Source of the DNA: Chloroflexota bacterium
GTDB lineage: Bacteria; Chloroflexota; Anaerolineae; Anaerolineales; Anaerolineaceae
DNA length: 64,000 nt
Direction of reading: 5' to 3'
NCBI GenBank assembly: GCA_021779955.1
Contig: JAJXZS010000055.1
Coordinates: 1-64,000, forward strand
Shown piece by piece: positions 8,653 to 18,094 of this stretch; position 1 is the first letter of the stretch, and each line of letters starts with the position of its first letter. A program made the position numbers and the translations under genes. The notes under the pieces are model-generated. The model saw only the letters and a program-made list of their open reading frames with translations. It did no database searches and was not told the origin of the DNA.

Positions 8653-9198
8653 ATGCAAGCAATCGCAACTCTTCTGAATCCGTCTGTACATCAGAAAACA
8701 CTTGAGCCATGGCAAGCGCTTGAGAAGACGTGCGGATTGTCAGGAATCAAAGTCCCAAACGACCCTCATCTTTCCTGGTTTGTGGCCGAGAAATTCGACG
8801 AATCGGCAGTGAAGCAGGAATTTTCCGTATTTGCTCGCGAATTGGAGGAGTTCGAAATCCATACCAATGGCATTGGGTTGTTCACGGGTGAGAGGCCGAT
8901 TCTTTATATACCGGTGGTCAAGACCAAGCAGCTGCTCGATGTGCACGCCAAAATCTGGAATTCCCTATCGAGCTATGGAGAAAATCTAACAGACTTCTAT
9001 AGTCCAGAAAATTGGATTCCGCATATTACGATTACATCAGACGATTCCTCTTTGATCGACCTGGGCTGCATCTTGAGTGCGCTGATGCATGTCGACCTCA
9101 AAATGAAGATACCGGTCGATAATCTGGCGCTGATCTTTTCAGAGGAATCCTCAGCCGGAATCAACTTTGTGCAGAGCTTCAATAGAGGTGAATTATGA
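8653..9198 (+). CDS. 2H phosphoesterase-like protein (2'-5' RNA ligase family) inside the F420 operon
   Basis: A 181-residue protein with two H-x-[ST] motifs, PHLSWF at about 37-42 and PHITIT at about 123-128. These form the paired catalytic histidines of the 2H/LigT superfamily, which cleaves 2',3'- or 1',2'-cyclic phosphodiesters. The rest of the sequence is not familiar to me. It starts eight bases after cofE and overlaps cofD by four bases (ATGA), so it is made with the F420 enzymes. I know of no 2H phosphoesterase in the described F420 pathway. A role in F420 phosphodiester turnover or repair is only inference. Confidence 0.75.
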   Translation: MQAIATLLNPSVHQKTLEPWQALEKTCGLSGIKVPNDPHLSWFVAEKFDESAVKQEFSVFARELEEFEIHTNGIGLFTGERPILYIPVVKTKQLLDVHAKIWNSLSSYGENLTDFYSPENWIPHITITSDDSSLIDLGCILSALMHVDLKMKIPVDNLALIFSEESSAGINFVQSFNRGEL

Positions 9199-10130
9199 CG
9201 AAAGTGGCCGCGCTGGCTGGAGGAGTTGGGGGTGCAAAACTTGCTTATGGCTTATCGAAGATCCTCCCTCCAGACGATTTGACTGTAATCGTCAACACCG
9301 GCGATGATTTTGAACATTTCGGCTTGAAGATTTGTCCCGACCTGGATACGATCTGCTATACACTGGCAGGTCTGGCAAATCCTGTGACCGGATGGGGACG
9401 GGAGAACGATACCTGGAATTGCCTCAGCACTTTGAAGCAATTCGATGCCCCAGCCTGGTTCAACATAGGCGATGCCGACCTGGCGTTGCATCTCGAAAGA
9501 ACCCGCCTGGATCAAGAAGGACATCCTCTTTCGGAGATCACTCAGCAATTGGCGCGTAAAATGGGCATCCAGCACACTGTTCTGCCCATGACCGATGAGG
9601 AAGTGACGACGATCATTTCTACCAAGGAATATGGCGATCTCGATTTCCAGGAATATTTTGTCAAATACCAGTTTGCTCCAACCATGACCGGCATCAAACT
9701 TGATGGCATCGACTGGGCCAGAGCTCCCCAGAAGGTAATCGATAATTTGAATGGGTGCGATATCGTAATTATCTGCCCATCGAATCCTTGGGTGAGTATC
9801 TTCCCGATTCTCTCGATCCAGGATATCAAACAGATCCTGGCGCACAAGCCCGTTGTTGCCGTTTCTCCGATTGTTGGCGGGAATGCCTTGAAAGGCCCGG
9901 CTGCAAAGATGTATCGGGAAATGGGGATCACGCCCTCTGCTCTCGAAGTGGCCCGGCAATACAAACCGTATATCAAAGGCTTCGTTCTCGATGTAATTGA
10001 CGAAGAGCAAGGTGATATTTTAAGCCAGTGGGGTATAATTTCAATGGTTACAAATACGATCATGGCAAACGACGAGGCAAAGGTAAGGTTAGCGCAGGAA
10101 GTGTTGGAATTCTCTTTAAAATTAGTTTAG
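9195..10130 (+). CDS. cofD: 2-phospho-L-lactate / phosphoenolpyruvate transferase CofD
   Basis: A 311-residue enzyme that joins the activated phospholactyl- or phosphoenolpyruvyl-guanosine moiety to Fo, giving F420-0 or its dehydro form. The start LAGGVGGAKLAYGL is the nucleotide-binding loop. NTGDDFEHFG with PDLDT carries the metal and phosphate site, and GWGRENDTW, FNIGDADLALHL, CPSNPWVSIFPIL and VSPIVGGNALKGPA are all family-typical. Length is normal. It is coupled by an ATGA overlap to the 2H phosphoesterase and followed by cofC. Confidence 0.95.
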   Translation: MTKVAALAGGVGGAKLAYGLSKILPPDDLTVIVNTGDDFEHFGLKICPDLDTICYTLAGLANPVTGWGRENDTWNCLSTLKQFDAPAWFNIGDADLALHLERTRLDQEGHPLSEITQQLARKMGIQHTVLPMTDEEVTTIISTKEYGDLDFQEYFVKYQFAPTMTGIKLDGIDWARAPQKVIDNLNGCDIVIICPSNPWVSIFPILSIQDIKQILAHKPVVAVSPIVGGNALKGPAAKMYREMGITPSALEVARQYKPYIKGFVLDVIDEEQGDILSQWGIISMVTNTIMANDEAKVRLAQEVLEFSLKLV

Positions 10131-10142
10131 AAGGTAATTTTT

Positions 10143-10778
10143 ATGACACTTTGGGCTATCGTACCCGTAAAACCTCTCAGAAGAGGGAAATCTCGTCTCT
10201 CCAAGGTCTTAAGTGAAGATGAGCGAACCTCTCTAAACAAGACCTTGCTCGTTAATACCCTGAAGACTTTACGAAAAGTAGAAGAAATCGATACCACCCT
10301 GGTCGTATCGCGCGATCCCTCTGCTCTGGCGCTTGCCAGGGATTACGGAGCCAGGACGGTGCTCGAAGACGGCAGTCCTGAATTGAATACGGCATTACGC
10401 AGAGCAGCCTCAGTTGCCCAAGCCTACCAGGCGCACGAGATCATCGTCCTGCCGGCAGATCTTCCACTGCTGACCTGGGAGCACATGAAGGAGTTCCTAG
10501 CTCACAGCGGCCAACCGCCTGAGGTGATCATTGCCCCGGACCGCCGTCATGATGGGACAAATGCGCTGTACATCAATCCACCAGGGTTGATCCCGTTCTG
10601 CTACGGATCCGGTTCTTTTAATGCCCATGTCGACTCAGCCAGGAAAGCCGGTTCGCGCATCGAAATAATAGACGATCCTATCTTCAGCCTCGATCTCGAT
10701 TTACCTGAAGACCTTGATTATCTGAAACAGCTAAAATCGGAAGACGCCATCATCACCAAATCTGTATCGGAGGGTTAG
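10143..10778 (+). CDS. cofC: 2-phospho-L-lactate / PEP guanylyltransferase CofC (FbiD)
   Basis: A 211-residue GTP-dependent nucleotidyltransferase that makes the guanylated precursor used by CofD and releases pyrophosphate. It opens with [14 protein letters not shown], the GTP-binding start of the family. [11 protein letters not shown] (Asp pair for metal) is central, and [10 protein letters not shown] with the C-terminal [10 protein letters not shown] completes the pattern. Whether it prefers 2-phospholactate or phosphoenolpyruvate cannot be told by eye. Its stop is one base before the next gene. Confidence 0.92.
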   Translation: MTLWAIVPVKPLRRGKSRLSKVLSEDERTSLNKTLLVNTLKTLRKVEEIDTTLVVSRDPSALALARDYGARTVLEDGSPELNTALRRAASVAQAYQAHEIIVLPADLPLLTWEHMKEFLAHSGQPPEVIIAPDRRHDGTNALYINPPGLIPFCYGSGSFNAHVDSARKAGSRIEIIDDPIFSLDLDLPEDLDYLKQLKSEDAIITKSVSEG

Positions 10779-10779
10779 G

Positions 10780-11778
10780 ATGCCAGAACGAGTTGCTTTA
10801 TATCTACAAGATGCGCATAATCTGCGCGACGGATTGGATTATGTTCGTTATGCAGAAGCAAGAGGATTCGAAGCCGTTTGGCAGGCGGAAAGTCGGCTGG
10901 TACGAGATGCAATTGTGCCCATGGCGGCTTATGCTGCTGTGACAGACCACCTGAAGGTCGGCTCGGGCGTGATCAATAACTGGACGCGCAATATCGGTCT
11001 GCTTGCCTCCACCTTTCTGACTCTCGATGATTTGGCTCCGAACCGGATTATTTGCGGTATTGGCGCCTGGTGGGATCCTTTGGCAAGAAATGTCGGCATC
11101 GACCGCAAGAAACCTTTAACCGCGATGAAAGAGACCGTGCTTATTCTGCGTCGCTTGCTGCACATGGAGAGAGTTACTTTCGACGGCGAATTTATCCATG
11201 TCAACGGTATTCAACTGGATGTGGTACATGGCAACACAGAACCTCGCAATGTTCCCATCTACATTGGCGCCACAGGGGATCAGATGATGGAGATGACCGG
11301 TGAGATCGCCGACGGCGTGGTGATGAATTATTGCGTTCCTCCGGAATACAATCTCAAAGCGATCGAGCTTTTGAAAAATGGCACAACGCGAGCAGGACGC
11401 AAGTTTGACGATCTTGACCGGCCACAGCTCATCGTGTGTTCAGTCAACGAAGACCACGACGCCGCCATCGATACGACACGAGAACTGCTGACTCAATATC
11501 TCGCGCAACAGCCACATATCGCCAAAGCTTCAGGCGTTGCACCTGAAGTGGTGCAGCAGATTCAGTCGATTCTGGGTTGGCCTGCCACGCATGAGCAAAT
11601 TGCCAAAGCCAAATACCTTGTCCCCGAGGACTTGATCATCAGGATCACGGCATCCGGCACGCCTGATGAAGCTCGCGCCAAAGTAAAAGAATACATCAAG
11701 AATGGCTGCACTTGCCCGATTCTCTACCCCGTAGGGGGGGACGTGAAACTCCTTATCGATACCTTTGCGCAGAAGTGA
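10780..11778 (+). CDS. LLM-class F420-dependent oxidoreductase (Mer-like)
   Basis: A 332-residue luciferase-like TIM-barrel protein. The [19 protein letters not shown] opening, the [13 protein letters not shown] strand and the [12 protein letters not shown] segment match F420-dependent members such as methylene-tetrahydromethanopterin reductase. Its position directly after cofC supports F420 rather than FMN as cofactor. The substrate is unknown. As the third F420 function in a row (reductase, biosynthesis, user), it suggests that the deazaflavin made here serves a pathway encoded by this operon. Confidence 0.85.
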   Translation: MPERVALYLQDAHNLRDGLDYVRYAEARGFEAVWQAESRLVRDAIVPMAAYAAVTDHLKVGSGVINNWTRNIGLLASTFLTLDDLAPNRIICGIGAWWDPLARNVGIDRKKPLTAMKETVLILRRLLHMERVTFDGEFIHVNGIQLDVVHGNTEPRNVPIYIGATGDQMMEMTGEIADGVVMNYCVPPEYNLKAIELLKNGTTRAGRKFDDLDRPQLIVCSVNEDHDAAIDTTRELLTQYLAQQPHIAKASGVAPEVVQQIQSILGWPATHEQIAKAKYLVPEDLIIRITASGTPDEARAKVKEYIKNGCTCPILYPVGGDVKLLIDTFAQK

Positions 11779-11779
11779 T

Positions 11780-12253
11780 ATGAGCAGACTCGCAAATTCC
11801 AGGTATTGCTTCGTATGCGGCATCGAAAACGCCAACGGTCTGAAATTGATTCTCGAAAGTGATGCACCTGGTCGCGTATCGGGGAAGATTGTAATACCAA
11901 GCCGGTTTGATGGATGGCCGGGTATTGTTCATGGCGGTGTTCTTTCGGCAATTCTTGATGAATCGGCAGGACGTTCGATCGAGGCCGCCCCATTCCCAAA
12001 CGAGACTTTTCTTACCGGAACCCTGAATGTGCGATTCAGACGACCTGCGTACAGTGAGACCGCGCTTTTTGTGGAAGCTGAACTGGTCAGGCGCAAGGGG
12101 CGCGTGGCCGTTGCCACAAGCAAAATCATGGACGAAGACGGGCAGGTGCTTGCCGAGGCAGAAGGTACATTCGTCAAGATCAAGGAAGAAAATGCCATGA
12201 ACCATACCGGCAAATCAGACGAATGGATAATGGTACCAGGCGAGGAGAATTAA
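11780..12253 (+). CDS. PaaI-family hotdog thioesterase
   Basis: A 157-residue single hotdog-fold protein. It begins MSRLANSRYCFVCG and holds the active-site segment WPGIVHGGVLSAILDE. The HGG loop and following helix are the PaaI/YbgC-like signature. It likely hydrolyses acyl-CoA or aryl-CoA thioesters. ATG 11780 is one base after the LLM stop; an in-frame TTG at 11765 is less likely. The CxxC near the start (CFVCG) recurs in a subset of the family. Its presence hints that the pathway passes through CoA esters, or that it detoxifies them. Confidence 0.82.
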   Translation: MSRLANSRYCFVCGIENANGLKLILESDAPGRVSGKIVIPSRFDGWPGIVHGGVLSAILDESAGRSIEAAPFPNETFLTGTLNVRFRRPAYSETALFVEAELVRRKGRVAVATSKIMDEDGQVLAEAEGTFVKIKEENAMNHTGKSDEWIMVPGEEN

Positions 12254-12254
12254 G

Positions 12255-13013
12255 ATGATCATCGAATATCATCGTCCCAAGGACGAATCGCAAGCGCTCG
12301 CTTTGTTGAACCGCAAGATTCCTATCACCATCCCGCTAGGCGGCGGAACTGTTGTCAGCAAGACCAGCCAAGAAGTCGCCGTCGTAGACCTGCAATTCCT
12401 GGATTTGAACTATATTCGCGAAGAGAACAAGACTATCGCGATCGGCAGCATGACGACACTTGAAGAGATGCTCAGTTATTTTGGCAAAGAATCTGCCATC
12501 GGCCAGGCAATTGTCATCGATGCAGGTAAAAATATCCGATGCATGGCGACACTTGGCGGATCGGTGGTATCGAACGGCGGAAGGTCTGCGCTACTCACCG
12601 TCCTGAAAGCCCTGGGCATAGAAATCGTCTGGAAACCAGGCGATAAAGTCACAGATATCGACACCTGGCTTGCGAGCAAGGATGCAGGCAGATTTGGCGA
12701 CTTCATTTCTGAGATTCGAATGCCAAAGGAAGTTCAAGTTGCCTTCGAATCAGTGGGCCGCAGCCCGCTGGATCTACCGATCATCTGCTGCGCTGTGACG
12801 AGACAGCCCAATGGCAGTTTGCGATTAGCCCTGGGGGGATTTGGAGAAGCTCCGATTCTTGGGTATGAAGGTAATGCATGGGGCGATGTAGCCAAATCGG
12901 TGGGCGGCGCGTTGAATGCAGCCGGAGATGAATGGGCTTCGGCTGAATATCGTGTCGAAGCAGGCACAATACTGGCAAAGCGATTGATCGAAGCGCTGGC
13001 GGAAGGTAAGTGA
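12255..13013 (+). CDS. FAD-binding subunit of a xanthine dehydrogenase-family molybdenum hydroxylase (first system)
   Basis: A 252-residue CoxM/XdhB-like subunit. FAD contacts are TIPLGGGTVVSK (about 28-39) and NIRCMATLGGSVVSNGG (about 92-108). It passes electrons from the iron-sulfur clusters to an acceptor. It is shorter than many CoxM proteins, and the first glycine loop (GGGT) and second loop (RCMATLGGS) differ from the more canonical copy at 18.1 kb, so the FAD site may be modified. It ends three bases before the fused Fe-S/molybdenum subunit and is its likely partner. Confidence 0.88.
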   Translation: MIIEYHRPKDESQALALLNRKIPITIPLGGGTVVSKTSQEVAVVDLQFLDLNYIREENKTIAIGSMTTLEEMLSYFGKESAIGQAIVIDAGKNIRCMATLGGSVVSNGGRSALLTVLKALGIEIVWKPGDKVTDIDTWLASKDAGRFGDFISEIRMPKEVQVAFESVGRSPLDLPIICCAVTRQPNGSLRLALGGFGEAPILGYEGNAWGDVAKSVGGALNAAGDEWASAEYRVEAGTILAKRLIEALAEGK

Positions 13014-13016
13014 GGA

Positions 13017-15944
13017 ATGGCCACCATGAATATCAATCTTGACATCAACAACTGCATGATCCCATTCGAGATACAGCCAGCTGTTACATTGCTAAGCGTA
13101 TTGCGCGGGGCCGGATATTTTGGAGCCAAATTTGGCGGATGCAAGAAGGGTGAATGTGGGGCCTGCACCGTTTTGTTGGATGGGAAACCGGTAAATTCCT
13201 GCTCGATGCTTGCTGCGCAGGCTGAGGGTCACAAAATCCAAACGATTGAGGGAATTGGCCAACATCCCGACCAGGGATGGAAGAAAACCGAGGGTCTGCA
13301 TCCGCTGCAGCAAGCATTCATTGAATCCGGCGCGATCCAGTGCGGCTACTGCACACCAGCCATGGTGCTGAGTACCAAATCACTGATCGATAAGTCACCG
13401 GAACCTTCTGAAGAGGATATTCGCGATGCTCTTTCGGGAATTCTCTGCCGATGCACAGGTTATCAGAAGCCTGTAGAAGCGGTCAGGGCAGCCGCAGCGT
13501 TGATGAACGGTTCGGTGACATTGTCCGAGTTTAGCGACGACATCAAGGCGAACTCCATGCCACAAATGGATCTTGCGCCGGAGGCGGAGGGATTCAAGAG
13601 CGTCGGAAAGCCTGATATCAAGGTTGACGCGATGAAGCTTGTACAAGGCAAGGCTGCTTTCACTGCGGATATCGACATCAAAGATCTGCTGGTCGCCAGG
13701 GTGCTGCACAGCCCGGTAGCCCACGCTCGGATCAAGCGAATCGATGTCGAAAAAGCACGTGCTTTGCCAGGTGTACACGCTGTCTTGACCTACAAGGATA
13801 TTCCGAGGGTTGTTTTCACCACGGCGGGCCAATCGGATCCCATCCCAGGACCGCTGGATGCATTCAGTTTGGACAACAAAGTCCGATTTGTGGGGGACAG
13901 GGTTGCATTCGTGGCAGCCGAAACAGCCGAGATTGCTGCCAAAGCACTCGGGTTGATTGATGTGGAATACGAAGAGCTTCCGATTTTGCTGAATTCGGAA
14001 GATGCCATGAAGCCTGGCGCTCCGATCTTGCATGACGAACCGGAATACCAGAATTTTGCCGATTCCGATCCTTCGAAGAATCTGGCTGCTGAAATCCGCA
14101 TCGATATTGGAAATGTCGAAAACGGTTTTAAAGAGGCCGACCGTATATTCGAAGCGGACTACGAGGTCCCCAAGGTCCAACAAGCACATATCGAACCTCA
14201 TGTCACAGTCACCTACTGGGATTCTGACGACCGCCTTGTTATTCGCACGAGCACACAGGTACCTTTCCATGCTCGCAGGCAACTTGCTCCGGTATTGGGA
14301 TTGCCCATCAAACGAATCAGGGTGATAAAACCCAGAATCGGCGGTGGATTTGGCGGAAAGCAGGAGATCCTCATAGAGGACGTCGCCGCTCATCTGACCA
14401 TCGCCACAGGAAAGCCGGTCGTCTTCGGGTACTCACGGGAAGAGGAATTCATCGCTGCGCGCTCACGGCATCCCATGAAGATTCACATGAAGACAGGCGT
14501 CAAGATGGACGGGACGGTCACAGCGAACGAAATGCATGTGCTCACCGATACAGGCGCTTACGGCTGCCACGCATTGACCGTCACAGGCAATACAGGGCAA
14601 AAGGCTATGGCATTGTATGTTGGTGATGGCAAGTATCGAAAATCACCCAATATTCGCTTCTACGCGGATATTGTCTATACCAATACGCCGCCTGCAGGCG
14701 CATACCGCGGATACGGTGTGCCCCAGGGGTTCTGGCCCGTGGAACGCCAGATGGAAACGATCGCGCGCGAATTGAATCTTGACCCAATCGAGTTCCGGTT
14801 GAAGAACGCGCTGCGCGCCGGCGAACTGCAGCCTTTCAGTACATCGTGGAGCGAGGGACGCGAACCAAAGCCTGAAATTGTCCATACGGTCGGACTGGAA
14901 CGGTGCGTAAAATTGGGGAAGCTTGCCATTGATTGGGAAAAGAAGTTTTCAAAATCCGAATGGCACACAGTTGCCGGAAAACCGCATTTGCGCAAAGGTA
15001 TTGGCGTTGCGATGGTCATGCAAGGCACTGCAATCCCATACCTGGACATGGGCGCGGCGAGCATCAAGATCAACGAAGACGGCTCTTTCAACCTGTTGAT
15101 CGGCGCCACCGACCTGGGTACAGGCTCAGATACTGTTCTTGCCCAGATGGCATCTGAAGTCCTCGGCGTTCCCACAGAAGATATCCTGGTTTACTCGTCA
15201 GATACCGATATGACGCCTTTCGACAAAGGTGCGTACGCATCGAGCACCACGTACATATCAGGGACAGCAGTCACGAACGCAGCCATGCAAGCCGCTGAAC
15301 GCATTAAAGTACGCGCAGCGTTCATGCTCTCTAAGGACGAACGTAAAGTGACGACTGAGGAAATCGTTTTGCGCGAGCGCAAAGCATTTGCTGCAGATGG
15401 GCGGTCCGTCACAATGGCAGAAGTGGCTTGCGAATCGCTGCACCATGCAAATCAGGAGCAAATCATGGGCACGGCATCCTACGTATCGCCAGTGGCTCCT
15501 CCGCCGTTTGCTGCTCAATTTGCCGAAGTTACCGTTGATATTGAGACTGGTAAAGTCATCGTTGACAAGCTTGTAATGGCGGTGGATTCCGGAGTCATCG
15601 TCAACCCATTGACCGCCTCAGGGCAGATCGAGGGCGGCATGGTTCAAGCGCTTGGATACGCAGTAAGTGAGGAAATGGTCTACGACGCGAAGGGCAGGGC
15701 GCGCGAAAGAGACCTGGTGGACTATCACATCTTCAGGGCAGACGAAATGCCTGAGATGAAGACCATCTTTGTCGAAACCTACGAGCCATCGCATCCGTTC
15801 GGAGCCAAAGCTGTTGCTGAGATCCCCATGGATGGTGTGGCGCCGGCTGTGGGAAATGCAATTCAGGATGCGTGTGGGGCCATGCTATACAGGAATCCGG
15901 CCACTCCAGAGCGTGTTCTGGAGGCAATCAAGAGAAGGAAATAA
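13017..15944 (+). CDS. Molybdenum hydroxylase with fused [2Fe-2S] and Mo-binding domains (first system)
   Basis: A 975-residue fusion. Residues about 5-160 are a CoxS/XdhA-type iron-sulfur protein. The plant-type cluster is CKKGECGACTVLLDG with a distal Cys, and the second cluster lies in QCGYCTPAM and LCRCTGYQ. Residues about 195-970 are the molybdopterin subunit, with GGGFGGKQE, PPAGAYRGYGVPQ (active-site Arg loop), ATDLGTGSDTVLAQM (Gln loop) and AKAVAEIP, which supplies the catalytic Glu where xanthine dehydrogenase has GEPP. There is no CO dehydrogenase AYxCSFR loop. It hydroxylates a heterocycle or aldehyde of unknown identity. It abuts the pyrophosphatase gene (TAA then ATG). Confidence 0.92.
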   Translation: MATMNINLDINNCMIPFEIQPAVTLLSVLRGAGYFGAKFGGCKKGECGACTVLLDGKPVNSCSMLAAQAEGHKIQTIEGIGQHPDQGWKKTEGLHPLQQAFIESGAIQCGYCTPAMVLSTKSLIDKSPEPSEEDIRDALSGILCRCTGYQKPVEAVRAAAALMNGSVTLSEFSDDIKANSMPQMDLAPEAEGFKSVGKPDIKVDAMKLVQGKAAFTADIDIKDLLVARVLHSPVAHARIKRIDVEKARALPGVHAVLTYKDIPRVVFTTAGQSDPIPGPLDAFSLDNKVRFVGDRVAFVAAETAEIAAKALGLIDVEYEELPILLNSEDAMKPGAPILHDEPEYQNFADSDPSKNLAAEIRIDIGNVENGFKEADRIFEADYEVPKVQQAHIEPHVTVTYWDSDDRLVIRTSTQVPFHARRQLAPVLGLPIKRIRVIKPRIGGGFGGKQEILIEDVAAHLTIATGKPVVFGYSREEEFIAARSRHPMKIHMKTGVKMDGTVTANEMHVLTDTGAYGCHALTVTGNTGQKAMALYVGDGKYRKSPNIRFYADIVYTNTPPAGAYRGYGVPQGFWPVERQMETIARELNLDPIEFRLKNALRAGELQPFSTSWSEGREPKPEIVHTVGLERCVKLGKLAIDWEKKFSKSEWHTVAGKPHLRKGIGVAMVMQGTAIPYLDMGAASIKINEDGSFNLLIGATDLGTGSDTVLAQMASEVLGVPTEDILVYSSDTDMTPFDKGAYASSTTYISGTAVTNAAMQAAERIKVRAAFMLSKDERKVTTEEIVLRERKAFAADGRSVTMAEVACESLHHANQEQIMGTASYVSPVAPPPFAAQFAEVTVDIETGKVIVDKLVMAVDSGVIVNPLTASGQIEGGMVQALGYAVSEEMVYDAKGRARERDLVDYHIFRADEMPEMKTIFVETYEPSHPFGAKAVAEIPMDGVAPAVGNAIQDACGAMLYRNPATPERVLEAIKRRK

Positions 15945-17294
15945 ATGGTGACTCCGATTTATGTTGTAGGTCACGCAAATCCCGATACCGATTCGATCGC
16001 TTCTGCCATGGGCTATGCCTGGCTGCTGCGCGAACGCGATGGCCTGGATACTGTTGCAGCCAGAGCAGGGGCGACCAATCCGCAGACTGTTTTTGTGCTC
16101 AAGTTGTTGGGATTGGAAGCACCGCAGTTGATTACTGATGCGAGCCCGAGGTTCGGTTCGGTCATGCGGCGCATGGATACAACTACGCCGGAGAAACCAC
16201 TTCGAGAGGCATGGGCTATTGCCACCCGAACGGGAGGAGTTGCTCCTGTGCTCAATGAGGATGGCACTCCGTATGGGTTGATCAATGGTCGCAGCTTGTT
16301 CGAGTTCTTGAGCAGGCAAGTGGGTGTGCGTCCTGACCGTCACAAGATTACGATAGACGATATCCTTGAATACCCGTGCAAAGAGGCAGTCAATCGCGGA
16401 GTACCTAAATTTTCATCCAGCACACGTATTCGTGACGTGCTCAACAAAGTATTGCGCGTCGAAGGTGATGAATTTTGGGTGGTCGATGAAAATACCGGGC
16501 GATACGAAGGCATTTGCCGCCAACGGGACTTGCTCAACCCACCCAGGCTTCAGATCATTTTGGTGGATCACAACGAGGAGCAACAATCGATAGGCTCACT
16601 CGAAGAGGCTGAACTGCTGGAGATCCTGGATCACCACCGGCTTGGCAACCCGTCGACGCGCATGCCGATCAAGATGACCGTGGATATCGTTGGCAGTACG
16701 TCCACGCTGGTATCCGAGCAGATTGAAGACGCCGGGTTAAGCGCTCCGCCGAAGCTCGCCGGGTTGATGCTGGCGGGCTTGTTAAGTGATACGCTGATTC
16801 TCACTTCACCGACGACGACAGAACGTGACCGCTCCGCTTCAGAAAGATTGGAGCGGTGGGCATTCGCACCCGGTTCACCTCTGGCAACTGAAACGCGCGC
16901 ATCTTACGGACAGAAAGTGCTTCAAGCAAGCGAAGGCATCTCCACCCGAACGCCAAAAGAGGTGGTCACTGCCGACCTCAAGCTTTATTCTGCCGGAAAC
17001 TTGAAATTTGCCATTGCTCAGGCTGAAGTCAATAACCTGAATGAGCTCGATGATCATATCAACGAATTGACGAATGCCCTCGAGGAATTACGCGAAACGA
17101 AGAATCTGGATTTCACCATGCTAATGGTTACTGATGTGGTGAGGGGTTCGAGCAGGCTGCTGCTTTCGAACCCGCCGCCCGCGCTTAACGATTTGCCTTA
17201 CAAACCCATGAACGATAACACCCGCCTCGCCGAAGGTGTGGTCTCGAGGAAGAAACAATTATTACCTGTTGTGCTGGGCTTACTGGAGGATTGA
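15945..17294 (+). CDS. CBS-domain family II (Mn-dependent) inorganic pyrophosphatase
   Basis: A 449-residue DHH-superfamily enzyme. The N-terminal metal motif is VVGHANPDTDS, a pair of CBS domains is inserted at about 75-205, and the second half carries VDHNE and ILDHHRLG. A DHHA2 domain follows, ending in VVSRKKQLLPVV, the SRKK substrate-binding motif of family II pyrophosphatases. It hydrolyses PPi, and in known relatives the CBS pair binds adenine nucleotides and tunes activity. Its place between two molybdenum hydroxylases is unusual. CofC and MocA-type enzymes in the same block release PPi, which would explain it. Confidence 0.88.
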   Translation: MVTPIYVVGHANPDTDSIASAMGYAWLLRERDGLDTVAARAGATNPQTVFVLKLLGLEAPQLITDASPRFGSVMRRMDTTTPEKPLREAWAIATRTGGVAPVLNEDGTPYGLINGRSLFEFLSRQVGVRPDRHKITIDDILEYPCKEAVNRGVPKFSSSTRIRDVLNKVLRVEGDEFWVVDENTGRYEGICRQRDLLNPPRLQIILVDHNEEQQSIGSLEEAELLEILDHHRLGNPSTRMPIKMTVDIVGSTSTLVSEQIEDAGLSAPPKLAGLMLAGLLSDTLILTSPTTTERDRSASERLERWAFAPGSPLATETRASYGQKVLQASEGISTRTPKEVVTADLKLYSAGNLKFAIAQAEVNNLNELDDHINELTNALEELRETKNLDFTMLMVTDVVRGSSRLLLSNPPPALNDLPYKPMNDNTRLAEGVVSRKKQLLPVVLGLLED

Positions 17295-17295
17295 G

Positions 17296-18087
17296 ATGTC
17301 GATTTACCAAAGAATCGCGGAGCTGGAAAAGACCGGCGAAGCCGCAGTTCTATGCACGGTCGTGGACGCCAGGGGTTCGACCCCGCGCCACGAAGGCACA
17401 AAAATGCTCGTTTACGCTGACGGCTCCTTTATCGGTACTGTTGGCGGCGGCGAGATCGAAAATCAGGTCAAACAAGAAGCCCGGGAAGCTTTGAAAGACC
17501 GCAAAACGAGATTATTGAAATATACCCTGGTCGATCCAAAACGGGGCGATGTGGGTATCTGCGGCGGCCAAATGGAGGTGTACGTGGAACCGATCATACC
17601 AAAGATGACCCTTGTGGTTATTGGAGCAGGGCATGTTGGGCGGCAAGTGGTGTTCCTGGCCCACTGGCTGGGATACCGGGTGATTGTCGTAGATGACCGC
17701 CCGGAATTTGCCACGCCTGAGTCGATGCCTGACGCTGATGAATATATCACAGCCGATATGGCGGATTTGCCAGATAAAATAACGATCAATGAGTTCACCA
17801 GTATCGTTGCCACGACTCGCGGAGGGGACGTGGATATTGCGGGTTTGGGGCCGCTGCTCGATACAGACGCCGGATACATTGGTGTAATTGGATCAAGACG
17901 CCGCTGGGAATTCACAAAGAAGGGCTTGATTGCCAAGGGTGTCGATCCTGAGAAGTTCAAGCGAGTTCATTCGCCGATAGGACTTGAGTTACAGGCAGAA
18001 ACCCCCGAGGAAATCGCCGTGAGCATCATTGCCGAGGTGATGATGGCCGCCAATCGCGGCACCGGTAAAAGCATGAAAAAGGATTAG
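17296..18087 (+). CDS. xdhC: XdhC-family molybdenum cofactor insertion/maturation protein
   Basis: A 263-residue XdhC/CoxI protein. The N-terminal XdhC domain shows VVDARGSTPRHEGTKM and IGTVGGGEIE, and the CGGQMEVYVEP segment is family-typical. The C-terminal Rossmann domain has VVIGAGHVGRQVV and IGVIGSRRRWEF. Members bind molybdenum cofactor, promote sulfuration and deliver it to the apo-hydroxylase. ATG 17296 has GGAGG nine bases before it, inside the end of the pyrophosphatase gene, so an upstream GTG was rejected. It is encoded between the two hydroxylase systems and may serve both. Confidence 0.92.
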   Translation: MSIYQRIAELEKTGEAAVLCTVVDARGSTPRHEGTKMLVYADGSFIGTVGGGEIENQVKQEAREALKDRKTRLLKYTLVDPKRGDVGICGGQMEVYVEPIIPKMTLVVIGAGHVGRQVVFLAHWLGYRVIVVDDRPEFATPESMPDADEYITADMADLPDKITINEFTSIVATTRGGDVDIAGLGPLLDTDAGYIGVIGSRRRWEFTKKGLIAKGVDPEKFKRVHSPIGLELQAETPEEIAVSIIAEVMMAANRGTGKSMKKD

Positions 18088-18094
18088 GGCGACA

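Noticed and set aside
13395-14393. Long open frame (332 codons) on the minus strand
   Set aside because: It is antisense to the molybdenum domain at 13.0-15.9 kb, which has every expected motif. The reverse product has no recognisable domain.
12255-15944. Carbon monoxide dehydrogenase (CoxMSL)
   Set aside because: The AYxCSFR active-site loop of CoxL is replaced by the GAYRGYG type of xanthine dehydrogenase-like enzymes in both systems.
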